A stretch of 64,000 nt of DNA from Zhengitettix transpicula (lineage: Eukaryota > Arthropoda > Insecta > Orthoptera > Tetrigidae), in NCBI GenBank assembly GCA_037074705.1, contig CM073591.1, forward strand, positions 33,522,587 through 33,586,586, given 5' to 3'. Made by a program: the position numbers and the translations under genes. A model generated the notes under the pieces. That model made no database searches and had not been told where the DNA came from. It was given only the letters and a program-made list of their open reading frames with translations. Positions within the stretch are counted from its first letter, which is position 1; the number at the start of each line of letters is the position of its first letter. Of this stretch, positions 13,201 to 23,680 are shown one piece after another.

Positions 13201-14888
13201 TGAACGTAGTAGCACCTCAGAGAACGTCCATTTCTTCAGATAGTTTCTGATTTGGTCAGCACGTCATTAAATATACTCAACAGCAGTAAACAATAGTTGA
13301 CTACAGTAACTGTAGTAAATAAAAGAATAACGAATGAAAAGTATTATGTGCCCCTTTATGTGCTAGCAATGGGAATAGCAATGGTGTATTGTGGTTTGCC
13401 TGCATTTAAGGAAAATATTAAAAAAGAGCGAAATAAACCATTCAAAATAAGATAATTTGTTTCAAATATTCAAACTGCATAAAAAAAGCCAATATTATTT
13501 CTTAACGTTTATCTTAACACTTTAGTTTTTGTTTGATTAGAAAAATTGTCTGGTGTTCACTTTACTTCATACTTGTGTGAAAATATGTGCGTCACAAAAT
13601 CACAGACGATTCTGAGAATGTAAAAGGATAGGGCTAAATGGAAGTTTTAATTGAGGAATTAGCTACTGTTTTTCATTTCTTAAATTTTCTAATATTTTAT
13701 TTTGATTCTTGAACTGAATGGAACTCACTGTGCGTGCATATAATTCAACAATATTTACTTATTTCAAGAAAAAAAAATTAAGTACATTAATTCAGCCCTG
13801 CCCGTTTGGTCTCAGTACGACGATTTTCTAGTTACGGGCTTCAGTTTGAACTGTTTTCACTATCCGTTGTAAAGATTTTTATTTCAAATAATATCTTGTC
13901 TAATTACAGAAACTGTCATTAAATTTATATTTTGTATCGTTAATATTAATAAATGCTCGATTTTATGTGTTTCTGTATACGTTTTGTTTCTCCTCTGATT
14001 GTTTATTATTATATTTTTATAAGAAAAGGCTGCTGATGAGAAAATTAGTCATTTTTAATTTGGTTCTCCTCGTAAATAATTATGTTTACGTTACACGTTC
14101 CCCTTAAAGGTCACGACACACACGCTCGCCTCTTTAAATGCGGACGTTTCGTCGCTGACGCAATTTCCGCAGACCAACCAACTTCCTGCATTCCCTCGCC
14201 AGATGGCACCAGTTGGCTCGGAAAGTTAAGGAGAACAATAAAGAACAATAAATAAGATAGAAAGAAAAAAAAGGAATCGATCCCGTTCGCATAAAGACAA
14301 TTACTACAGACAAAGTGAAACGTAAAGCAAGCGGAGGGTGAATTCCCTGGATGGTTCGAGGAGATAAATACTGTGTACTACTTTTAGAAGTTGTGTTGTC
14401 CCAAAGGATACCAAGTCTCCTAATAAATGAATAAAGCCACTAGAGATTTTTTTTCGCTGTTTCATAAATTGTCACTTACGCCTCGAAATAGTTTTTATTC
14501 TCCGGATCTAATTTTGTCTATGACCAAGTCAAAGATTGTAAATTATTATTTTCTTAAATTGTAATCTCTAACACTGTCCGTTATTTCCAACGCATAAATA
14601 TATTCAGAGAAAATATGAATCTGTTCAAACGGTAATATTCCTAATAATTTTATCCACGAATTTTTGTGAAGTTACATTTCGATGTCCCCTGAGATATCGT
14701 GACTTTCTTAAAATTATGTATGATTACAACGCGAATAAGTCTTCCGTCAATATTTTTGAAAAATCAACAGTATTTGTTTGAACATGCACCCAACAAACAG
14801 AAATGGACCTTTTTTGACTGAAACATACTGTTGATTCGTCCACAAGCGTCTCTCTAAGCTTACATGAACTTTTCATACCACCGAAATA
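10254..14888. other. Long AT-rich stretch, no gene recognised
   Basis: Two moderately GC-rich islands (about 10730-10990 and 14090-14240) have no usable reading frame. They could be conserved non-coding DNA or old repeats. The only structured element noted is the hammerhead-like motif at 12582. Confidence 0.45.
12582..12616 (+). ncRNA. Hammerhead-ribozyme-like motif (weak)
   Basis: CTGATGA (12582-12588) is followed by AAGTA (12589-12593), which can pair with TGTTT (12600-12604) using two G-U pairs, then A and GAAAC (12606-12610), then GTCGTGGTG. The layout matches the other copies; the stem is AU/GU-rich and probably unstable. Confidence 0.4.
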
Positions 14889-15412
14889 TTTTTTTTGGGT
14901 GTAGACAGGCTATGTATAGGGTAATCCACATAGTGGAAACTCCCCTCTTATAGCATAGGAAAGGGATTTGAAAGGGGGGATGCGGTAGGGCTGGAGGAAG
15001 GTAGCCAAGGGTTACTAGGGCCCCCAGGCTATAGTTTAAGGATCCTACCCGGCAATTCGCCTAAAAGTAATACAGGACAAACCCTATAAAAAACGTGCAT
15101 TGGGTAGGTCAGGCATTTGATACTTGTCCCACGTCCTTCCGATGACGGGAGAGGGGTTTTCTGTGGGGTCGCAGCTTACCCCTCGCCATGCCTTGGCCAG
15201 TTTAGGAGGCAGCTGGCCGACTATTCCCAATAGGAATAGCGGACAACTCTTGCCGTATACCCAAGGTCTGCGACCCCGGAACATACACCTCTCAAAACAG
15301 ACCGAGGTGCCTCGGAATGTGGGAACCTTAGTTAATAAAAAAACAGAGAGATGTGAAGGCATCCTCAAAGGTAGCCCCCGCCGGAGCTCTCTGGGAAGGT
15401 TCACCTGCGAAA
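14889..15412 (-). mobile_element. SINE-like retroposon, variant 3' end (subfamily B)
   Basis: Minus-strand copy. Its 3' end (left) is a T-run followed by GGGTGTAGACAGGCTATG, unlike the usual AGGGCAACAGGCTACATG. The body is the same as in the other copies but more diverged. The 5' side ends at a single, decayed CACCTGCGA unit. Flanks CGAAATATT (left) and CGAAAAAATAT (right) may be a decayed target-site duplication. An open frame of 100 codons on the plus strand (15124-15426) is antisense to the element. Confidence 0.85.
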
Positions 15413-16849
15413 AAATATATAAGTAACCTAAACTGTCACTGTAAAGTATTTTTATTTCCCTGACAAGAAAAGCACTGCACTTCACTTTTTCACACAATGT
15501 TTCTATAATCCTTGTTGCTTAATTTAGGTCCTTCAAAAAACCTTTTATATTTTATAATTTCAAAACATTAAATGTTCTAATCCATTTCAATTTCATACAA
15601 GAATGTAAATTTTTAAACAAACTACGTCGCGATAAATTTCTGTTTCGTACGTTAATATACAAAATATTTCGATTCATAATTCTATGTTTAATTTTTTTGC
15701 ACAGCTTTTCATTTCGAGAATATTGATTATTCGTGCAGGAAATGTCACATTTTTCAATTAACTTATATCACAGTTTTTGTTACGATGGCTTGTGTATAAC
15801 AGATAATTTGTGTTAAATGTTCTTTTCTTCTGGTATGGAATCATGATAATTTATTTAAATATGGCGTCACTCGTATAAATAGTCTCTCTCTGACTTTCAA
15901 TATTAACGTAATTTTTTTATTTCAAGATTCAAAAAACGGGCGTGTGATACTTCCAAAACTTAAGAAGATTTATTAGAAAAAAAAATAGATAAAGAAGTAG
16001 TCCATAAACAGAATAAATTATGTGATAAATTTCTGCAATCTTTGTTGCTTATATGAGGTGAAGGAAAATTATAAGAGCCGTGAGGAAAAGACACCGCAAA
16101 AACAAGGTGATGAACTCGAAAGAAAATTTAATGAGTATGGAAGCCCTAAATTAGGAGTGTTTTAGAAACAAGATGAGACACGTGCAAAATCATTTAACCG
16201 AAATGACGCGGAACGGATAGCATTTTCTATTTTTTATAAATTAATTGCAGTCCGTTCAACCGGGACTGAAGTTGACTTTCTTGTTTTATATTGATGGTTA
16301 ATGAACCGTTTCTGCTCGCAACAGTCGTTGCCAATATTCCGAGCCTAAGCTATGAGCCGACATTTCATTTCCGAATGTTACTGTTGCCGCTGAACAGCGG
16401 TTTGCTAATGGAACGTTGTTAGCAATAAATATTGACGAGTCACGTGTGCGATGAGGCCAATTTCCTCGTAAAACTTAAAGTTGATGTGTTGTTATTCAGA
16501 CTCACCCGCTCTAGCCATAGTCCATGAAGAGCTGCATTCCAGCCCCGATTCACTTCTGCAACAAAGGAGAAATGTGAGATTAATGTTGATATGAAAAAGA
16601 TTAGGCATAACAAGTGTACGAAGAGTTTCAAATTATAAAACGAGATTTAAACGTAAAAAAAAACCTGGGGGACAAATCTATTCTTATAAAAACCAATGGA
16701 CGGACAAATGTTGGAATTAATTTATTCAAATAAAATTTTATTATTAAATTCCATCTTTAAACAAAATCTCGCATTAGTGATTTTTTACTACATGGGACTT
16801 AAAATTACTCAATTACAGTTATATTTATCAGACAACGCTTGAATCAATA
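15413..16849. other. AT-rich DNA, no gene recognised
   Basis: No coding, RNA or repeat signal beyond background. A slightly GC-richer part (16060-16570) has only short frames. Confidence 0.4.
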
Positions 16850-17260
16850 AATAAAACACATCAGAAACAATTTACTAATGCAACATCGCAAGACGTTTCG
16901 TTCCTCTTTTGGAACTTCTTCATGTGTACAAGTACAAATTTTGTATTGATTAATACCTACATATAAAGAAAACAAATTTTTATATAAACAAATTATCAAA
17001 AAATTATAATGGAACTACGAAAATACAATTAAAAATATTACAATTTATTTCCTGTAATATTATATGTGTATTATTTTGTATTAAAAGAGCATAATTTTAC
17101 AGGGAATAAGTTGTAATATTTTTATTTATATTTACATAATGGTATTAAATTTTTTATAACAAATTTTTATATATTTTTTGATATTAATCAATACCAAATT
17201 TGTTTTACCAGAACAGGAACCACCAAATTTAATGTTATTTTGTTTTATATTGTTTCTGAC
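16850..17260. repeat. Foldback element with hammerhead-like motif in left arm
   Basis: The outer ends are inverted: AAACACATCAGAAACAAT (about 16854-16871) against ATTGTTTCTGACGTGTTG (about 17249-17266). Inner segments also mirror, for example TTGTATTGATTAATACC (about 16941) against the reverse complement of ATTAATCAATACCAAA (about 17184). The hammerhead-like core sits only in the left arm; the matching right segment is not conserved. Confidence 0.65.
16882..16923 (-). ncRNA. Hammerhead-ribozyme-like motif with good stems II and III
   Basis: On the minus strand the core reads ATGAAGA (C3 replaced by A), then stem II GTTCC/GGAAC (5 perfect bp), then GAAAC. After the core, ACGTC can pair with GATGT around a TTGC loop, giving a 5-bp helix III that leaves T at the cleavage position. 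The C3 change would be expected to cripple catalysis. Among the copies here this has the best helix III. Confidence 0.5.
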
Positions 17261-17441
17261 GTGTTGACTGTTTTATCTATGTATGAATTCTTATACACTG
17301 TTCACTGACAAATTTTTGGTTTATCATATTAATTATTTTTATTACAAATACACTTAAAATCAGATATAATAGCTTGAAAACCAATGAAAATAGGACTAGT
17401 TTACTTCTCATTACTGTGAGCTTGCGACTGAGTAAACATCC

Positions 17442-17466
17442 TATATATATATATATATATATATAT
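17442..17466. repeat. TA microsatellite
   Basis: An uninterrupted TA run followed by TTGTAATAACCAG. The reverse complement of that flank (TTATTACAA next to TA repeats) recurs at two other TA arrays in the window. Confidence 0.95.
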
Positions 17467-17702
17467 TGTAATAACCAGTAAATTTGATCAAAGTTGTTTA
17501 CAAACTGAGACTGGGGATCCTTGAGTGGTTGGTACATATTAAAAATAATGATGAAATGACAGATAAGTGGACTTTTAGAGAAGGGAAGAACAGATAATTA
17601 GAGCAATTTTGCGACTCTTAGGGCTAAATTGTGTGACCGACGGAACCCTGAAAGGCATCATAACAGATGGACGAGGCAATTATACTAAAAGGAGATGCTT
17701 AT

Positions 17703-18478
17703 TGTAATTGTTTAAGTGGCTCTCGGAGCGGCGGGAGAAAGCTAACTGATGGGGTTTGTTTTGGCGAACATGTAATTTCAAAACAACTGTGAAAACAAGC
17801 AAATATCCGGGAGCCGCGATATAAATAAGAGGACGGTTGGACAGTAAGGAGCTTCATTATTATTTTCGGTTGGAGAGGAGACGGACGTGAGTGGGAGAGA
17901 GAGGTGGTGCAGGGCGGACGCAGGGCCGAGAGTAATCAGCTGGACATCAGTCTTCAACAGTTGGGAATTTCATCGTGGAGGTCTGTCTGAAAGCAGCGTT
18001 GTTTGAATTCGTCGAGAGGGTGACGTCGTCAAGAGTGTGAGTGAAGCCTGGGGACTTTTAAACCTGCATGAAGTGAGTGTGTGGACCAAAGAGCGTGTAA
18101 GTTTAATTTTCTGAATTAATAATTGTAAATTGCTAATAAAGGGTAAAAAGTGTCAGATTTCGTTTATTTCGTTAATTTCGTTACTTTCGTTTCATTCGTT
18201 AATTTCGTTACTTTCGTTTCATTCGTTTCAATCATTTAAATCATTTCGTTTTTCATTTATTGTAACTGTATTTGTTTAATTGTAAATTTATGTTCTGTTT
18301 TCCATATCAACCCAGTAAAGACCTTGAGGGTACCGAGTCCAATTATTTAAAATGTATTCTAAGTTAAAAAAATTGTTTTGATTTATAAAATTTCATCAGA
18401 CTTGTGTAATTGTAAATTGTGTAAGAAAAGATAATTGTTTGTGTAAATTGGTAGTTTACTTTTATTTGATGTATTACA
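17703..18478 (+). mobile_element. LTR retrotransposon, single long terminal repeat
   Basis: The 776-bp unit starts TGTAAT and ends ATTACA, the inverted TG...CA termini expected of an LTR. A TATA box (TATAAATA, 17820-17827) precedes a purine-rich candidate R region, and a polyadenylation signal AATAAA lies at 18135-18140. A primer-binding-site-like sequence follows five bases after the end. U5 holds a 27-bp tandem duplication of TTAATTTCGTTACTTTCG-type sequence (about 18175-18232). No second LTR and no gag-pol frame is visible, so it is a 5' LTR relic cut off by the TA array. The PBS style suggests a Gypsy-type element (inference). Confidence 0.7.
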
Positions 18479-18483
18479 TAAAA

Positions 18484-18504
18484 TGGCTACCACAACGTGG
18501 GGGC
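18484..18504 (+). other. Primer-binding-site-like sequence
   Basis: It begins TGG, five bases after the LTR end, and contains CAACGTGGGGGC. The TGG...CAACGTGGGGC layout is common at the primer-binding site of arthropod LTR elements. The priming tRNA cannot be fixed by eye. Confidence 0.55.
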
Positions 18505-18539
18505 AAATTTCATTAATCAAAAATTTAATAGTAGTTATT

Positions 18540-18542
<3 letters not shown>

Positions 18543-18588
<46 letters not shown>
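18543..18588. repeat. TA microsatellite
   Basis: A TA run of about 46 bp directly after TTATTACAA, inside what should be the LTR element interior. Confidence 0.95.
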
Positions 18589-18591
<3 letters not shown>

Positions 18592-18719
18592 CAGAAATTA
18601 AAACACTGTGCCGGTTATTTTCGTGAGGATTATCTTCCGGGACAAAGATTTTTCCAAAGATTTGATAGAATACGGTTTATATATGTATATTTCCTTTAAG
18701 GGACTATATCAAGTTTTAA

Positions 18720-18870
18720 AATGTCTGATTAAAAATAATGAATAAGAAAGGTAGCCAATTCAGACAAAAAAAAACCTGATAATATAAAATACGTTTCTGG
18801 GATCCTTGTCCCTTTCATCAGGTTCGAAGAACAACCTCGTGTGACACAACTGCACTCGTCACTTGACAAA
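18720..18870 (-). repeat. Half of a hammerhead-like foldback element
   Basis: It resembles the left arm of the 29105-29400 palindrome: both have GGTAGCCAAT/GATAGCCAAT, CAGACAAAAA, then ACGTTTCTGGGAT, then ACACAACTGCACT and TTGACAA. Here the second arm is missing, so it is a truncated copy. Confidence 0.65.
18791..18821 (-). ncRNA. Hammerhead-ribozyme-like motif with canonical core
   Basis: On the minus strand: CTGATGA, AA, GGGA, loop CAAGGA, TCCC, A, GAAAC. The core heptamer and GAAAC are both canonical and stem II is a perfect 4-bp pairing. The following bases, GTATTTT, do not form the usual GTTGT helix III. Among the copies of this sub-family, this one keeps the ancestral T at variable position 7. 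Confidence 0.55.
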
Positions 18871-18880
18871 ACTCTAATTA

Positions 18881-19372
18881 TTATTCATATCAAGTTTTAT
18901 TTAATTTTTTGAACTTTTTAGGCTGTGTTTATATCACTTACTCGCGTACTCTCAGTATGAAATATAATGTATACCTACTAATAACGCGCCCCTTTAAAAA
19001 TAAAAGTAAATTATGCGGACTAATTTTTAACTTAAAACTTATTCTAATGGAGCATGTCAATTTAAGAAATTCTGAAAGCTATGTACCACTTCAGCTAAAA
19101 AATGTACAGCGACGAAAATCCTTGTTTAAATATTTAAAGTCGGGTTTTGGTGCGTCAGTTAGTCTCGAAATGGCGGACGGCAGTTTGAAATTGCTTAAAA
19201 ATCTTGCTACGATAAGTTTCACAGAAATCGGATCAACTGTTTACTTGTGAAACTGGAACAAAACCAATCATTTGGAACATCCGCCATTTTGTCTTAAAGT
19301 GTGCGGATGGAAGTTTAATATCGCTAAAAACTAATCGGTGCCTCTTTATAACAACATGTTTCGCCGCGTTTC
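18881..19372. other. Old interspersed-repeat fragment, no gene
   Basis: Around 19160-19300 the text TTTCACAGAAATCGGATCAA and CATCCGCCATTTTGTCTTAA recalls the segment at 55800-56050 (TTTCATCGAAAT...GTCCGCCATTTTGTCT). Such blocks typify repeat 3' regions in insects. A 113-codon frame here shows no protein features. Confidence 0.45.
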
Positions 19373-19383
19373 ATGTGACCAGC

Positions 19384-19918
19384 AAGGTGTCTGCGAGGGC
19401 TATTCTCTCGCAGGCAGAACCTTGTAGGAGACATACGAAGGGGCTACCTTTGGCGATGCCTTTTCCTCTCCGTATTTGAATTAAGGTTCCCACAAGCCGA
19501 GGCACCTCTGCCTGTTCTGAGAGGTGTATGTTCCGGGGTCACAGACCTTGGGCATACGGTAAGAGTTGTTCGCTATTCCCATTGAAATAGTCGGCCAGCT
19601 GCCTCCTAAACTGGTCGAGGCACGAAGAAGGGAATGCTGCGTCCCCACAGCAAACTCCTCTCCCGCTATCGGAAAGGCGTGAGACAAGTACCCAATGCCC
19701 GACCAACCTGATCAGGTTTTTCTAGGGGTTTCCCTGAATTTATTTAGGTGAATGCCGGGTAGGATCCTTAAAATATAGCCCGGGGGCCCTTGTTAACCCT
19801 TGGCTACCTTCCTCTACCCTTCCACATCCCCACTTTCAAATCCCTTTCCTATGATATAAGAGGGGAGTTGTGACTATGTGAATTACCCTATACATAGCCT
19901 GTCTACACCCAAAAAAAA
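19384..19918 (+). mobile_element. SINE-like retroposon, subfamily B, with target-site duplication
   Basis: Full copy bounded by an exact 11-bp duplication ATGTGACCAGC (19373-19383 and 19919-19929). It starts with one hairpin unit (TGCGAGGGCTATTCTCTCGC) and ends with the alternative terminus CTGTCTACACCC plus nine or more A. The duplication and A-tail show insertion by target-primed reverse transcription using a LINE machinery supplied elsewhere. I see no tRNA, 5S or 7SL-like head and no A/B box. An antisense frame (19481-19687) is shared with other copies. Confidence 0.92.
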
Positions 19919-19929
19919 ATGTGACCAGC

Positions 19930-20829
19930 GAACAAAATTTAATGTGTCTGACAGGAATTCGTATGACAATGATTACACAAAAAAACATTCTATACTTGGA
20001 AGAGGCAGCTTTAATAAATAAAATTATTTTTCACCACTGCAGCTAGAAACTTCAGCGCGTGAATAAATCCGTGAGCACGTTACTGTAAGGTGATTCCGCA
20101 CCTGGACACTTTCAATCAGGAAACTGCTGGGATCCCGCTTAACAGATAAAAGAACGCACGTGAAACTTGATTTCGCCATTTCCGAGAAAACTGATCAGAA
20201 TCGATAAACGATTTCACTTGTTAACGAAGTCTCATATTTCAACGTTTGCTAATATTATCGGATGCGTGAAGGGGAAATTGGAGAAAAACTCAATTACCAT
20301 AGGAATCAGGTGAGGCTTCATTTTCTCGTAAGACTTAAAATAAATTCTGCATTACATTAATATCATTTTCTTTTTCCGAGAAATCCATTTAACATATTGT
20401 TAAAAAATATTTAATAATTTATTCCTAATTCTCACAAATCCGTACCTTTGTTCCTTCAACTAAATGTGTCTTATTTTCATTTAAGATTTCAAATTAATTT
20501 TGAGAAGTTATAGTTTTAATAGAATTAAGTACGAATTATCGGGAATTCATGTCATAGTAATGGCAAACATTTTATTCCGAGTATTATTCTTCAAGGTGTA
20601 AAAATGTCTGATAATCCTCTCTTTTTATTTTCAAAATATAGCGGTTCTTCGCTGATAATTTATTCTGGGAAAAACTGATTGGACGATTACGCGATTTGTC
20701 GGTTAAATGTTATTTTCGGAATTTTTTCTTAATTTATTGAATTTAGGTCTCATAAACTTCTCTTCTACTCATTATAATTTCCAAAGACGCTCCTAAATCA
20801 TCAGGGTTCCCATATTTCTACATATTTGA
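19930..20829. other. AT-rich DNA, no gene recognised
   Basis: No supported feature. Confidence 0.4.
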
Positions 20830-21115
20830 ATAAATAATCAGCAAAAGGACCAATTTTTCAGAAAAAGGTTATATTATTCAACATAATGACGGAATAATCA
20901 CATACTTTTCGTCCACTATTTCGGGACTTCATCAGTTATACGTATGAGTAGAGGCCTAAATAAATTTATTGATGATATTTAAGGGGGAAAAAATTCAATA
21001 AATTATAAATGTGAAATGAAAATAATTTAGTTAAAATTAAATAGAGGATGAAACGTCGTAAGTATGTAATTATTTCTTTTTTATATTAAATAAAAGAACT
21101 TTTTCTGAAAAAGGC
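20830..21115. repeat. Inverted-arm element with hammerhead-like motif
   Basis: The left arm, CAGAAAAAGGTTATATTATT (about 20859-20878) through CATACTTTTCGTCC, mirrors the right arm GGATGAAACGTCGTAAGTATG through AACTTTTTCTGAAAAAGG (about 21046-21112). The left arm carries an intact core on the minus strand; the right arm keeps only GATGAAACGTCG. The AAAAAGGTT-like ends are the outer termini. Confidence 0.6.
20901..20935 (-). ncRNA. Hammerhead-ribozyme-like motif, canonical core and stem II
   Basis: On the minus strand: CTGATGA, A, GTCC, loop CGAAATAGT, GGAC, GAAA. Stem II is GTCC/GGAC with GAAA directly after, close to textbook layout. The base after GAAA is A rather than C, and the helix III region (AGTATG) does not pair well. 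Confidence 0.6.
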
Positions 21116-21668
21116 CGTGTTTTTGTTTATTTATTAAATTATTAATGTCTAATTAACTTAAATATTAAATTTTACCTATTTTAGTTGTAAGTATGTCGAT
21201 AGTCGATTAACAAAGAAAAATTTCAATTTGTTCCACTTTCACTTCATACAACCTATAAGCGATGCTGTTACGTCAGGCGGGCTTATGACACACTTTTAAA
21301 GCCTAAATATAATTAAGTTCCCTTATGACGTCAGACAGCACCTTCGATGCAGCTTTCATATGAGATTATAAAAAATTTATTAAAGTATCTGCTTCAAAAT
21401 GTATGCACTTTTTCGACATTTTAGAGCCCCTTACTCAAAAATCTGATTCAGTAAAAACTATAATTTTTTTATAATTATAAAAATGGAAGTAATCCTGCGA
21501 TTTTGTTGCGTGAACTTGTTCAATTAACATGGATTGAATGAATATGCGAAACCCTCCGAAACCAATAAAAGTGCTTCCGCCTCAATATTTAAATATAACT
21601 CCAGTATTTCTCTGCTTAATGTTACAGTCAGGAAGTATTTTTATTAAATATAAAATGGAACGATAGCT
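21116..21668. other. AT-rich DNA, no gene recognised
   Basis: No supported feature. Confidence 0.4.
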
Positions 21669-21678
21669 TTACCCATCG

Positions 21679-22243
21679 TCATCGGACAAGCCTGCGAGAG
21701 GATACTCTCGCAGGTAACCTGCGAGGGATTTTCTCTCGCAGACAGAACCTTTTAGGAGAGATACGAAGGGGCTGCCTTTGGGTATGTCTTTTCCTCTCCG
21801 TTTTTGAACTGAGGTTCCCACAAGCCGAGGCACCTCGGCCTGTTTTGAGATGTGTACATTCCGGGGTCGCAGACCTTGGGCATACGGTAAGAGTTGTTGG
21901 CTATTCCCATTGGAATAGTCGGCCAGCTGCCTCCTAAACTGGTCGAGGCACGGAGAAGGGAATGCTGCGTCCCCACAGCTAACTCCTCTCCTGCTATCGG
22001 AAGGGCGTGGGACAAGTACCCAATTTCCGACCTACCCGATGCAGGTTTTTCTAAGGTTTTCCCTGCATTTCTTGAGGCGAATGCCGGGTAGGATCCTTAA
22101 AATATAGCCCGGGGGCCCTAGTTAACCCTTGGCTACCTTCCTCTACCCATCCGCAACCCCCCTTTCAAATCCCTTCCTATGCTATTAAAGGGGAGTTGCC
22201 CAATGTGGATTACCCTCATGTAGCCTGTTGCCCTAAAAAAAAA
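21679..22243 (+). mobile_element. SINE-like retroposon, subfamily A, with target-site duplication
   Basis: Bounded by a 10-bp duplication TTACCCATCG (21669-21678 and 22244-22253). Two hairpin units open the copy; the first (CCTGCGAGAG, GATA, CTCTCGCAGG) is a perfect 10-bp stem. The 3' end is CCTGTTGCCCT plus an A-run. A sense frame of 65 codons (21894-22091; LPPKL..ARRRECC...IGRAWDKYP) and an antisense frame of 87 codons (21752-22015) are both open, as in several other copies. Confidence 0.93.
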
Positions 22244-22253
22244 TTACCCATCG

Positions 22254-23680
22254 ATCCCTCCTTCGTAGCCGTCTGTGCTATGGTATAACTTTACTGAATC
22301 TTTGAATCTCTCATGAAAATGTCTCACTAAGAGGCCAAAATAACTCAGATCCAATATCCGTATTGATTTGTAGTTTTCCTTAAGAATTATCGCCGAATGT
22401 ACTAGGAAGCGGTGTGACGTAGTCAGACGTCATCAACGGCGAAAGCGAATGAGGAGTCTCCGTGACGCGCCTACATTCCACAATGAAGGTTCATGTCGTT
22501 ATTTGCATGAAAATAAATATGGAAACCTCCGAGTAATTGATACTGAGGATTACAATGTATCTTACTGATATATTGTAGATTTTAAGGGCGGTTCTTATGT
22601 GACCAACTATAATCACGATTCCTGCACATTAAGCCCGTGTGCGCAGACATAGCTCTGATAATTTAATGAAACATATTTAAGCTACATGTTGTAGTAGAAC
22701 ATTTACTATTTTTTTAAAATTTTTGCAAGCATTGGTATTAAGAGAAAACAAAAAATGATTGAGCGTAGCAAAAATTGTGGAAGTAATGGGCAATAGAACT
22801 TGCTGACTTGACATGAGTACATGACCAGACATTTATGTAAAGGAGCACAGTTCAATTGTTTAATAAGAAATAATAGTTTTGGCTTAAGACGAGTTTAGCA
22901 GCAGCATTGAAGTCATTCAATCTCCAACGCTCCAAGCCGCTAATAACAGCGTTTAAAATTACAATTTGTGTATTATAGGAGCGGTGTTATGACGTAGAGG
23001 TACTGCTATTAAACTTGACTTATTGCCCCAAAATTATTGATACAAAAACTGTGGAAGATGCGGGAATTTGAAATGGCCGCCTGCACACTCCACTTTTTGA
23101 TTAATAGGGAATAATTGCTTCTTCTGAGGTTGATTGTGAAAATCCTGATGGACACACAGTGTGCGAATTACACACATAGTAGAACCACAAAATCTGAATG
23201 TCTCACAATAATTGTGAGCTATTATTTTGTAATCATCTTAATTTTAAGTCCTCTGGCTGCAAAAAAAAACTATTTTAGGGGGAATTGGGTCAACGCTTAA
23301 CTTCAACCATTAATTTCAGTTGCACCAACAAATTCCAAGTATTGCATTATTTATAACTACATACGTTCAAACCCCATATCAACAGCAAGTCTATGCTTGA
23401 TTAGTATTTTTCAGTTAGATTGTAGTAAAATATTGTCAATCCGGTTTTAGTTAAAAAAGTTAGGAAATCAGATTTATACGTTACTCCATTACACCTAAGC
23501 ACTGATGCCTACGTCAAAACCTTTATTAAAGATATATATATGTTATAAAATCACTCCAGACAGACATCACTGATGACGAAAGGGGATGAGACAGCAAAGA
23601 GGGGCAGAATATGAGCTATACTTCACAGAACTGTACAGGGACACTTGACATACAGAGAGATACGATACAGATACACTAAA
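22254..23680. other. Intergenic DNA 3' of the histone-like gene
   Basis: AT-rich, with a slightly GC-richer part at 22380-22480. No repeats or frames of note. Confidence 0.4.
23522..23527 (-). terminator. Possible polyadenylation signal
   Basis: AATAAA on the minus strand about 155 bp downstream of the stop codon of the 185-codon gene. A fitting position, but this hexamer is common in AT-rich DNA. Confidence 0.35.
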
